Below, piece after piece: positions 1-10,504 of a DNA stretch of 64,000 nucleotides. The position numbers were made by a program, and so were the translations under genes. The stretch is from positions 11,391,001 to 11,455,000 of the forward strand of contig NC_084933.1 in the NCBI RefSeq assembly GCF_958298935.1, read 5' to 3'. This stretch comes from Phragmites australis (Eukaryota > Streptophyta > Magnoliopsida > Poales > Poaceae). The stretch's first letter is position 1, and the number at the start of each line of letters is the position of its first letter. The notes under the pieces are model-generated. The model saw only the letters and a program-made list of their open reading frames with translations. It searched no databases and was not told the origin of the DNA.

Positions 1-965
1 GATATTGGCATCGCAAAGTATGCCACCCTAGCTTTGCTCGGCTAGTGTGGCACACTCTGCCACACCACTGTTTGTGTGTGGTGGTCTGGTTTTGCCACGC
101 TGGCAGTAGTGGCATGGCACAGCTAGGCCTGGATATTATCATATGTAATGTGGAACATCATGGAGTAGACATTGCAAGCTGGTGTTTTTGTCCACAATGG
201 CAGACAAAATCTTCAAGGGCAAATTCATGTCAATAAGTTCATTAGGCTTGTTAATTTCTCATTCACCTTGTATTTCCATTTCCAAAGGTGCAATGTACCT
301 TAGTATAGGGTAGGTACTTCGTATAGCCAGCAACTTGTACCGTAGTTGCAGCCTCGTAGGCATATGCACTTCAGCTAATCCTTTGAGCCATGTAAATCCT
401 TCTTGTCTTCCCCAATTAACACAGACTTTGCCGCACATTAATTTCTATCCCTCCTACGAGCATTGCTTAAATACCTTCACCAAGCCATATCTACCAACTT
501 AAATTCAACCATCGCAAATGCATATGACATTGAGATTTTGTATGCATATGACTGCCCCAATAAATACCTATAAATCAAACATAAAATAGCCACAAGCCTA
601 CTGATCATACATCAGCCTAAAATGTCAACTCCATGAAATCATGTTACCATGCCACTGACAAGAATATATGATTGGAGACTACGTTCACCATTGTGAATAC
701 TAACACCAGCTCGCATTGTCCACTACATAGAGTTCAACATTACAAATGATAATATCTAGGCCTGGCTCCGCAATGACACTACTGCCAGTGTGGTAAACCG
801 CAAAACCAAACTGCTACACCACAGGAAGTGGCATGGCGGAGTGTGCCACCCAGGACAGACAGGCCACTCTGACCTTGCCCATATACAGGGTTAGACACTC
901 TGCCACGCCAATATATATCCGGCACGGTAGTGTGGGTTGGGCACACCGGCAGTATGGCCAATTAC
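1..965. mobile_element. Long inverted-repeat (foldback-type) element, left end outside window
   Basis: Bases about 47-165 are repeated in inverted orientation at about 738-855; for example the stretch around CTGGCAGTAGTGGCAT reappears reversed near 780-790, and AGGCCTGGATATTATC reappears reversed near 752-767. The outer arms (1-46 and 856-965) share the same GCCACACTCTGCCA-rich vocabulary but are more diverged. The spacer (170-735) has no recognisable transposase. One 59-codon ATG-to-stop frame lies on the minus strand at 259-438; I do not recognise it. The element sits downstream of exon 4 of the minus-strand NAB2-like gene, so it may lie in an intron of that gene. No target duplication can be tested because the left end is cut off. 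A MULE or foldback class is possible but unproven. Confidence 0.55.
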
Positions 966-1245
966 ATTTGAAAATATTTCCAAAACAGGTTTAAATAATA
1001 TTTTCTTCAAAATATTATTTTAAAAATTAAGTTGAGGTGATGGGCACGGATGGATATGAAATATGTGTACCTTGTGTTAATATTTGTGCAGTCCTTTCCA
1101 CTGCACCATATTGTGTCATAGAGAAGCTTCTGCAGCCTGCTGCATTCTGACCCTTCTGCTTTAATAAACAGGATGATCAACTTAGACGCCTTCTTTCAAA
1201 ATACAAAGGAAAGCAAAGTTACGACTAAAGGTGTAGTCTCTCAAC

Positions 1246-3874
1246 CTTATGATGCTGATCCTCCCAAATGAACTGGTCACAACCCAATCTTTCCGGAGAA
1301 ATTATAACGGTGGAACTAATACAGCGCTGGGTCACATTTTGTCCTTTAGTTGAATCAAGCTTATGAAGATCAAGGTATGCTTGTGGTACTGAAACCTTTG
1401 AGTTTACCTGACCAACAGTGGATGAATTCGACAAATTATTCTCATAAACACAGCATTATTTGGGCATTTTGCTTGTAATGTTCATGCCAGTTTAATTTAG
1501 ACTAAAAGATGAAAAATTTAAATTTTCGCATGGAAATTAATGATCACAACAGAATACATTAAGTTCCTTACAATATGAGCATCCCCATGGTGGCCTTTCG
1601 GAACCAGAAGATTTTTCTTGTCATTCAAGTTCTCACTCTCATTGTCCACCCCATGTTGAAAACTACAATTTTCAGCCAATGCCAAAGACTGTTTGCTCAG
1701 ATAACCCCAAAGCCTGCATAGACATAAAAGGGAATCATGATGTTGCAAAGGTAGAGATTGAAAAATACAACTAACCGATCAACGGACAGCTACAATACCA
1801 TGCAACAAATTTCGCACTGTCATCACCAAGAAAGGCCTCCAAGTCATCACGCGCTTGATATTGATGTTTTCCATTACAGATTAAAATTGCAATGTACTCC
1901 TTTATTCAGGGAGGGAAATAAAGAAAAATAATCAGTCATCATTCAGCAGAAAACTAATAAAGCAACCGATTGTGCTAACAAGAAGGCACTTGAGCAACCA
2001 CAACATGAAGCATTCAAACAAAATATTTATTTGACTACAAATACGTGACAAAAATGCCCAGTTATTATACCCATAACGTCAAAGATGACTATGAGCTTAG
2101 CAAGCTCCACAAAAGCGATATGGGGGGGGGGGGGGGAAGAGGAACCTAGCGAACCATCTCCTTGCCACTCAAGACATATTTGAATTTGCATTTGCTAAAT
2201 TCAAGGAATGTTCAGAGCCCCACTGCAATGAGGAATATACCCCTTTCTGAAAGTGCCTTTTCTACTAGCAAATTTCATCACACACCACCGCTCCTCTTTT
2301 CTCCTTATTTCATTACATTTCATTTTCATGAATTGGTCAACTTGGCATCTAAAAAGAAATCGAGGTAACTGAAACTGCACTTAATGTATTCAGTTATCCA
2401 CTTCAACTCCAACAAATATGGAAAAACCACTGTCCAATTGCAACCACCGTCAACGAATATCCTACCGTGCCTCTGTAATCACCCATTTTAACAAAGCAGC
2501 ACCAAACATTTTACCGCTGAACTAAAGCCAGTAGTATTCTGCAGGATTTGACTCAGTGAGATGCACCAATGTTCAACTATATATGTGTATGTTGTGTCCA
2601 TAACAGCATAACACTCTGACATTGTAGGGCAGTGATATTATTATTTATGGAAGCATACACATGCATGTTTAACACTGTAATCCTTAAATCATAAACTGAA
2701 ATGTGCAAAAGTGCAGCAAAATACCTAAATGCAGATGGTGAAATACACTAAAAAAGTTTTCACAGACCCTCAAATAGCATAAGCAATTGGAATCTAGTGT
2801 CCGAGGAGAAATGGAGATATGTAAATGGTGACAGCTGGCTATGACTTACAATAATTCAGATACTACTACCTCATCCATGCCATCAGAACACCACTAGTCC
2901 ACTACAGAAGACCTTTCACATCATTGCTGATGCACCTAAGTTTGAGGCTAACACTAAGCAGGCCAAAATTCACGTATGCATGGAGGATTGGTTTGTAACT
3001 TCTTTAGGATGTCCAAAGAAAACAAACTGAATTTCTGGAAGTTGTCTATATGTGGACCTGCTTCTTACGATATGTAAGTATAACATGATTATGTTATCTC
3101 TGTCGAACCAGTAGACTAAACTGAAGATTGTGTCATTCTAGCCGAAACTCTTTTAGCCCTCAAGCTGGTCGGGACTATACTTTGCTCCAAAGCATCACAC
3201 ACCAAAAGGACAGGTGCCCTTATTCTCATATCTTATTCTACCGGAAACCATGACATTTATACTCATATGGTAACAAATCAACAATCCTACCTGATACTTG
3301 CAACCGAGGAAGGTATGCAACAGAAATGGACAAGAGAACAAAATCTCGACCCCTTGTTATAGCACCAGTTATCTCTAAATTCTTCTCACTTCCCATTTCT
3401 CGCAAGTCGCAATTTAGGGAGACCTTTCCTAATGCATCCACTCCCCAACTTCCATTTGGAGTTGGTTACTTTCCCTCGACAGAAACAGAGCACTGAACAA
3501 ATCAACATGCTCATCGTCTATCCAAATTAACCCAAATCCCCTACTAAGATAGCAGACGCCCAGCGAAACCCAATTCGCGCGACAGCATCGCCCATCGCAT
3601 CTCTGCCTCCGCGCTAGCAGGTTCTACAGTTCGCGCACGCGAGAGGGGAGAAGGGGAAGGGGGTTGGGGGCGCGAGTACCGCGAGAGTGTCGTCGGAATA
3701 GGTGCCGAGGAAGCGGGGGAGCACGTCGGCGACGGCGGCGCGGAGGGCGGCGGCGGCCGGCGAGCGCCGATCCATGCGGAACGACCGCTCCTCGGCGGCG
3801 AAGAGCTGGCGGCGGCGGCGAAGCAGGAGCTGCTGGTGGTGGTGGTCCGCGTCGGGCTCCGCCTCCCGCCCCAT
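1246..3874 (-). CDS. NAB2/ZC3H14-like nuclear poly(A) RNA-binding protein, N-terminal part (four exons, 3' end outside window)
   Basis: Exons read on the minus strand are 3874-3680 (65 codons, ATG at 3874), 1899-1799, 1713-1572 and 1440-1246, giving 211 codons. All junctions are AG/GT and phases join cleanly: exon 2 ends TG and exon 3 supplies G for a Trp. The spliced product carries EYIAILICNGKHQYQ, then DLEAFLGDD, then FVAWLWGYLSKQ. This is the pattern of the PWI-like N-terminal fold of Nab2/ZC3H14 (EYI...N.K..Q...DL..FLG...F..WL.G.L.K). Family members bind poly(A) RNA in the nucleus and act in mRNA quality control and export. The N-terminus is rich in His, Gln and Arg. CCCH zinc fingers are expected in later exons that are not visible. 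The exon 4 acceptor has a weak pyrimidine tract and is the least certain boundary. The upstream leader is interrupted by a transposon. Confidence 0.8.
1900..3679 (-). other. Intron 1 of the NAB2-like gene
   Basis: About 1.8 kb of AT-rich sequence between exons 1 and 2. It contains a run of about 15 G near 2121-2136. I see no coding exon; the short open frames in it lack family features. Confidence 0.6.
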
Positions 3875-3919
3875 CGCCGGTTTGGGGGCTGGGGCCGCAA
3901 GAATCTTCCAGTGGCTACG

Positions 3920-4680
3920 AAAACGAAAACGGTAAATCCCGTCTTACCGGAGCTCGTTTTCCAAGTCTTTTCCGCCCGAAGGAGCCAGAAATATTCCGAG
4001 GAAACGGAAACGAAAATAATAAAATTTTACGAAATAATAACAAAACTTCTTTCGATTATTTCAACTTCTTTCGATTATTTCAAACTTTTCCGTTTCCAAC
4101 GGAAATTACTATTTCTTCGTAATCTATATATGTCAATTATAAATGTCAACATATAAAAACACATACCTAAGCGGTTAAGACCAACTGCTAACCCATATTT
4201 CACATTTCTTCTAGTCTTTTATAGCCCGTCTCTATCGGTAGTCATGGTCTAAGGTTTCACTCTTTTGTGATGAGTTTTGGACTTACGGTGGAGGCATAAC
4301 TCTTTTTTTTTACTTGAATAACACGTTATTTAATCTATGTATAATCTATAAGGTCATGACTGTTGATTGCTTTGTTAGTACCTATGATGATGTATTTGTT
4401 ACTTTATTAAACTGCTAGTAGTTTTTTAGCCGTGCTAGTACTATATTTGTTGTAAGAAGTTCATCTGCTACTGTTTGATGCTTTCAGATTTGAATTATCA
4501 ATTATTGATCAATATCGGCATGTTTCCGTCCTGATAACATCATTTCCGGTTTTCTCGTATTATCAATGCCATATTCATTTCTGGTATTATTATTATTGTC
4601 AACTTCATTTTCGAGAGAAAATATGAAACTAAAAGTAGTTTAAACCTTTTTTTTATCATTTTTGTACCGTTTTTGTCCAT
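3920..4680. mobile_element. Non-autonomous DNA transposon (hAT- or MULE-like) in the 5' leader of the NAB2-like gene
   Basis: The ten bases AGTGGCTACG occur at 3910-3919 and again at 4681-4690, flanking about 760 bp of AT-rich sequence: a target-site duplication of 8-10 bp. The ends are related inverted repeats: the left side has AAAACGAAAACGGTAAA, and the right side read backwards has GGACAAAAACGGTACAA. The interior has no transposase. An 8-bp duplication would fit hAT and a 9-bp one Mutator; the exact ends are ambiguous by one or two bases. The insertion lies about 36-45 bp upstream of the ATG at 3874, so the original leader or promoter continues to the right of 4690. Confidence 0.75.
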
Positions 4681-4772
4681 AGTGGCTACGGCTTCTCCCC
4701 CTAGTCTGTTTTCATGACAGCCCCTTTTTCCGGTGTTGGGCTAGTAACGAGGTCGTGTTTGGATTAAATTAG

Positions 4773-4985
4773 CAAACATTGGAAAATTTGATTATACATC
4801 TCAAAGTTGATAATATGTTCAAAATTGATCATCATTTGATTGCGAACAATATATTTAAAGTTGATCATCCTTTGATTATATGTTCATAATCAATCAGAGG
4901 ATGATCAATTTTGGGCATATTATTAGAAGTTAAATCAACTTGATTCAACTTTAAGATGTATAATCAATTTTCCCGCAACATGTTC
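4773..4985. mobile_element. MITE with about 35-bp terminal inverted repeats
   Basis: The left end has GATTATACATCTCAAAGTTGA; the right end, read backwards, has GATTATACATCTTAAAGTTGA, preceded by GGAAAATT and GGGAAAATT respectively. The inner sequence is also palindromic, with TTGATCATC motifs on both sides, so most of the 213 bp can fold into one hairpin. It has no coding capacity and the family is not assigned. Confidence 0.75.
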
Positions 4986-5264
4986 CTTTTCTTTTCTCCT
5001 ATATGAGGTGGAACATGTCAAGTTTCATTTGATAACATGGGTCCCACAAAATGTTGGATTACACCAGAAATACAATTTGAGCGCTACATTTATTTGTGCA
5101 AATTTTCTGGAATGCAAGATATATTGATATCTTCTATGTAACTGCAGAAACTATTAGTGCTAGAATACAAAGGTGAAAAAGATATGAATCACTAAGGGCT
5201 TATTTGAGAGGCCCAATCCCCATCGGGATCCTAGCCCTTTCTCTAGGGCAAAGTGAAAGGACAA

Positions 5265-7923
5265 TGAAGTCGCCTAGAGGGGGGGGGGTGAATAGGCGTT
5301 TTTACAAAAATTCGTCCCCTTTTACCGTTGGTCTAAACTTGCAGCGGAATATAAACTAATGAGTTTTTTACAAGAGAAAAACCTAAATATGCTAGGCTCA
5401 ACTAGTGCACAATCACCCTAAATAAGTGTGGAAATTACAATCCTAAGGTGACAAAAATTACTCAATTCTAGCAAGAGATATGCAATAAAACTTAAATTGA
5501 AAAAGGCTGAAAACACTGTTTATATACCTGAAATTACTGTTCACCGGAGACTCCGGTGTAGTCCGGATACTCCGGTAAAGGTCGGATTCTTTGGGTTCTA
5601 TACAGAACTGAGCCCGAAACTAAATAAATTAATGAGTAGAGAGTTCTAGCTCAAACCAAGTGATGTCGTGTGTTCCCGGAGATGATTTCAAGTAGATTCA
5701 CGAAGAACCTACACTCAAATATACACAAACAAGTAGATCGAGCAATATGCATAAAGATTTGAGTAAGAACATAAAAGTAAGGAAACAAGAGAGGAGACGC
5801 AAAGAATTGTTTCCCGAAGTTCGGATTCATCACCGTGAATCCTACGTCTCCGTTGAGGAAGCTCCAACGAGCCGGGTCTCTTTCAACCGCTTTCCTCGAT
5901 CCACTAGCTTTATCTCTTTCCTTTCGGAGGCGAGATCGACCTTCACAAACTTTCCCGCGGCTCACCACACGTGCCGGAGCTCACCGGGCAACACCTAGCC
6001 GCCTAGGAGGCTTCACCTCCAAGAGTAACAAACACGACGACGAACTTCTTGCCGAGAACTCAAGTGCTCAAGAATGGATTTAGCTCACTTGCACTCAATC
6101 TTCCAATCTCTCAACCCAACTCACTTTTCTTCTCAAATCACACACTAGAATGGAGTGGGAGAGGTTCTTTTGGCTCTAAAAATATGTTCTTTAGCAGCCC
6201 CAAAGGATGGGGTGAGTGGGGTATAAATAGCCCACTTCAAACAACTAGCCGTTACTGTTTTCGTCAGAACTGACCAGAGCATCCGGTGAACACCGGAGTA
6301 TCCGGCCCTAAATCCAAATACGGCGTCAGAACGGTCACAGAATGTGTCAGAACTAGCCGTTACGCTCTTTTCTGGACTTTTACCAGAGTATCCGGCCTAC
6401 ACCGGAGTCTCCGGTCGGCACTTAACCCAGAAAACAGCCCCAGGGACTTCCCGGAGTCTCCGACCACTTCAGGTACCGGAGTATCCGGACTTCACCGGAG
6501 TCTCCGGCCTTTCCAGGTACCGGAGAATCCGGTCTTCACCGGAGTCTCCGAGTACAACACAGCTGACCTCCGAAAAATGACGATAACTTTTGATCCCGGA
6601 GTCCGATTTCGACGATTTTGGACTCTATGGAAAGCTTATTCAGAGGGCTACACATCCCAACTGAATTCATGACCTAAAACACAAAGGATCAAATAAGGAA
6701 CACTCCAAAACCCATTTTGGACACTTCCGCACTTTCCGCTCCGGACTCTTATCGACAAACTCTCACTTTGGGTTTGGTTGGGAACTCTTGAGCACTGAGA
6801 CGCGACAATTAGCTCACGTTGCATCTCTCTTAATAGTGTGGCATACCTATACTCAAATTTCAAAGATAAAACACATTTGAACCAATTTGAGCATTTGAAA
6901 ACTTTCAAGTACCACTTCTTTCTTTCAAACCTTGAGGGTTGCCAACTTCCATATATTCTTCACTTCATCTCTTCTTGATTCTTCATAAGATTGATGTGAA
7001 TCATCCATAGCTTCACATGGCCTCGCACGGTCCATCGGCGCAAAGCCTTCACTCACTCTTCACCACCGCCTTGGTCCTTCGACGCCAAGCCATTTGCTTG
7101 CCCTTCACCACGGATGGTCCATCGCAGCCGAGTCTTGCTTGCCTTTCACCATCTTGCCATAGAAAACCATTTTGTATTCGACATCTTCAGAGAATTCACT
7201 TTTTCATATATGGAGTTCACTTTTGTTCTTCACTCTTGGCATATGTGATTTCAATTCAATTTATGCCTTCTTATGGATCATAACCCCAACTCACTCTCAA
7301 GCACAAAGCACATGGGTTAGTCCATAAAACCTAAATGACAACATTTATACCTTAAGTTACTTAGTCTCCACAAGTAACTTATTAGCCTTCATGCATATTG
7401 TCAATCTTCATATAGAACCTAACTCCACTCATTCTTAAACACATAGCACACGGGTTAGTCCATAAAACTCTATTGACAAGCATACCTTTAGTTACTTGAT
7501 CTCCACAAGTAACTTAGCCTTCAAGCTTATTGCCAGTCTTATTGAGCTTTTTCTTCTTCTTATGAGCATCACTAAAATCTCAATGACTTTTAATGCAATT
7601 CTTTGAACTCATGGTATTTCTCAAGAATCCATGCTTCATCATTTATGCATCTCCTATGGAATAACCTAATAGCAATTCTCAATATGATTGTTAGTCCATA
7701 GGCATTGTCATCACTCAAGCTTCTTCTTCTTTTTATGAGCATCACCAAGAGCTCATTTATCTAGATGCATATTTTCAATCTTCCCATTCACCTAGAGTTC
7801 ATGCATGTCTTTTCTCCATGCATCACCTATTGAACAACCTACTAACAATCTCAACAACATTGTTAGTCCATAGGTATTGTCATTAATTACCAAAACCACA
7901 CATAGGGGCTAGATACACTTTCA
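5265..7923 (-). mobile_element. Solo LTR of a SIRE/Maximus-type copia element, reversed
   Basis: Read on the minus strand it starts TGAAAGTGTATCTAGCCCC and ends CCTCTAGGCGACTTCA, the same beginning and end pattern as the LTRs of the copia element at 10505-22418. It carries several CCGGAG/CTCCGG palindromes (5541-5580, 6275-6550) and a TATA-like block near 6218-6232. No PBS, gag or polypurine tract flanks it. The duplication is unclear; CAA is shared on both sides. At about 2.66 kb it is longer than the 1.7-kb LTRs of the full element, so it is a different subfamily. Confidence 0.7.
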
Positions 7924-9421
7924 CAAAGGTTCATGGGGGTGAGCTCCCCTGGGCCAGATAGATGGGGCATTTGGTTGGCCCATTTCTACGGATTTCGCAG
8001 CCCGATCCACATACTTTTCATGGGGGAGAAATCCACACTAGCCCATGTTAGGAACGTTTCCCCGTGGTGACTAGAGAGACGCGATCGATTCCACCTCTCT
8101 CACTCCTGACACAAGTCGCCTCCGCCGCCTCTCTTGCTCGTCACAGTGCTCTTCTTAGTACTCCAGCGATGAAGCAAGCCTCCTCCACCTCGACTCCTCT
8201 TATTGCCTTTTCCTTCGCCTCCGATGCCTCTCCCACTGGTTCCTCTACTCACACTTTTTTTCTTTTTCTCATAGATCTTGCTTGAGGAAGGGGAGCAAAC
8301 GACATATATAAGGAACACAAGGGAGTCCATAGCTACATCAAGGCCGAAGGATGCATTGGAGGTGATTTTATTGTGCTAATCTTTTTTCTTCCTGTATAAA
8401 ATCCTCTTTGCACGTTCACTTAAGCCTTGCATCTGCTCGTATAATCAGATCATTAGGTTTTGGAGTAGTATATTTCATTTGGCACTTGGAATTATGATTT
8501 TTGATCAGGTGCTTCACACGATGCATACATACAAATTTTATTCCTATAAATTATTGGTTCACATGCTTCCATGGCTTCCATTGTATAAGAGCATCTTTGT
8601 ATACATGTTACAAATTGGTTCCTGGAATAGCCTAGTAATGTTGGTCTCTACGTCCATGCTCATTGCAGCTATTTACTGGAAATTTAAGAGGATAGTGATT
8701 AGATATAAAAAGATCGTAGAGCCCTCACTGATTCCATCGTATGCACACTCCTAAGTTTCTAAGGAAAAAAAGAAAACACCTACTGCAATTAGTTATTCTA
8801 TTATTTATTGTATGATAAATGTTTAGCTCATTATATTAATTAACATTACGATCTTGTATACTAGCTAATGCATTCTTGAGAGGACCAGAGTTTAGAGTTG
8901 TTTTGGTTTCGATATAAGATGATCTGATTGTCATGTGTGAGAATATCTGAAAGAGATATGTTGCTTCTGGACCATACACTGGTAGGTTGCAAATCTGATC
9001 AGTGTATGATGTATTATTCTATGTAATACACAATATTGCTCAGCTTTCCAGTTTTGTCCTTGTATTTCTTTCTCATTGAAGTTCCATTTTACTATGAACT
9101 TGACAGTATATGATAATAAGAATGATGATCAAAGTGATTCTTGTTGTTGTAAACTGTAATTACATTGATGATAATCAAGTATGACATGATGGTTATTTTG
9201 TAAGGTTGTAAACTTGTATAGCATGATGAAGTTAATTCCTGAATGTTTTTGTTGCAAGGTGAGTTTTTTTTCCTAGTGAGTGCTTATGCTTCCTCGTATA
9301 ATTTTAATTGCTCAATTTTTAGGTTGATTTATCATGACAAATGGAGCTGAAGAGAAATAGAATGTGGCTGAATCTATATACAGTGAATGCTTGATCTTTC
9401 AGAATCTAGATACTTGAAACA
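7924..9421. other. Interior of the Harbinger-like element, left part; no gene recognised
   Basis: This is sequence between the solo LTR and the gypsy 5' LTR. A C/T-rich stretch (8080-8280) and a 91-codon open frame without ATG start (8479-8754) are present. Neither shows a motif I can name. Confidence 0.5.
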
Positions 9422-9973
9422 TGAACTAACGATGAGTAGTATAGAACAATCATATCTGGATACCCCAGAGTTTTACGTCAATCTTGGGCCATATCTCTAT
9501 CCCCGGGAAGAGAATCCTTAGATGCATGAAACTATCTGTAGACATTCAGGATATCTCATAAATAGAAAAGTTTATCTTCAACAATAAGAAGGAAGGACTT
9601 AGAAACCGTACGATGACCCCTTATATATACAGAGCATGAGGACTCTGCAGAGGACAAGCACTTACAAGTCAATATGTGCCATTCAAACTTGCAGAAGCTC
9701 TGACCCTCCAAGCCTTTTGCAGTTTAAATCTATATTACCATCTCTCCACGATTGGGATCCATCCGACTAGGTTTAGATCTATCTAGACTACCCATACACT
9801 CCCTTGTAACAGTTTTAGGGAATAGTACAAGACCAACATGACATCAGACTATTATCCTAAGAGAGGCCTAAACATATATAAAAACCCTTTGTGTGATCTG
9901 TGATTCATCTACTCGAAGCATTTCCTACAATTTCTACAAATTCGTAAGATCAGCGGTTCACCAATCGTCGACA
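9422..9973 (+). repeat. 5' LTR of the gypsy element
   Basis: Matches 31429-31979 along its length. It ends CGTCGACA and is followed by the PBS-like TTAGCACCGTCC. The first few bases differ from the 3' copy, so the left boundary is good only to about 8 bp. Confidence 0.7.
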
Positions 9974-9987
9974 TTTAGCACCGTCCT

Positions 9988-10499
9988 ATGGGGATCATGT
10001 TAATAGGCATTAAAACTTCTACACACGACATGCCGTCGACTTCACCAGAGCTTGCACCAAGGACCAACTTCTCGAATGAGGAGTTCTACAACAACTTCAC
10101 CTCCACTACCAACGATGAGACGATGATCGATTGGGTGGACTTCGATGAAGATCAAATCAGCGACAACTCTAGTGATGAGATAAGTCGCTTTGGGATTAGT
10201 GTGCCATGGACTACGGCATCGAGTTCGCAGTTGCTAAGACGATCGCGAAAGCGACATTTGCCGCAAGTTGGGATCTTCCCCCACTGCTTTCGACAACATG
10301 GATTATCGAGATACATATCTAGAGAACTCCAATGACAAATCCATAATAAATCTAGACTCCTCCTCTAGTGGAGATTACCCTTGAGAAGTCTTCACCATTG
10401 ACGACGGGTATGACAGTCTAGACGATCATGAGGAAAATCCTGTAAAAACACGGGTCCCTACCGCTCTGACTGCGGGGAACGAATAGCCTCAACAGGTCA
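9988..10499 (+). pseudogene. Start of gypsy leader/gag, cut by the copia insertion
   Basis: An open frame from ATG 9988 follows the LTR by about 15 bp and encodes an acidic, Ser/Thr-rich product of about 115 codons before a stop. A homologous leader (GGGGATCATGACAATAGGCA) follows the related LTR at 48394. The downstream part resumes after the copia element at 22424-22626, with the peptide GAHDPLYLNHQHR and onward, and again after the solo LTR at 25309. I infer this is the N-terminal gag region; it contains no catalytic motif. Confidence 0.5.
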
Positions 10500-10504
10500 C
10501 AACC

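Noticed and set aside
2121..2136. Poly-G run, and poly-C runs near 22883 and 55931
   Set aside because: Simple homopolymers; no supporting structure or conserved context.
3664..4122. Arg/Gly-rich plus-strand frames over the GC-rich exon
   Set aside because: They are antisense shadows of NAB2-like exon 1 and run into a transposon.
6286..6672. A 128-codon frame with repeated TGVSG / HRSLR peptides, and similar frames at 11160-11528 and 21422-21607
   Set aside because: The peptides are translations of CCGGAG/CTCCGG palindromes inside LTRs; they have no fixed start and change frame between copies.
8479..8754. A 91-codon frame with hydrophobic stretches in the Harbinger-like interior
   Set aside because: No ATG at its start, no splice context, no recognised motif; AT-rich DNA often gives such frames.
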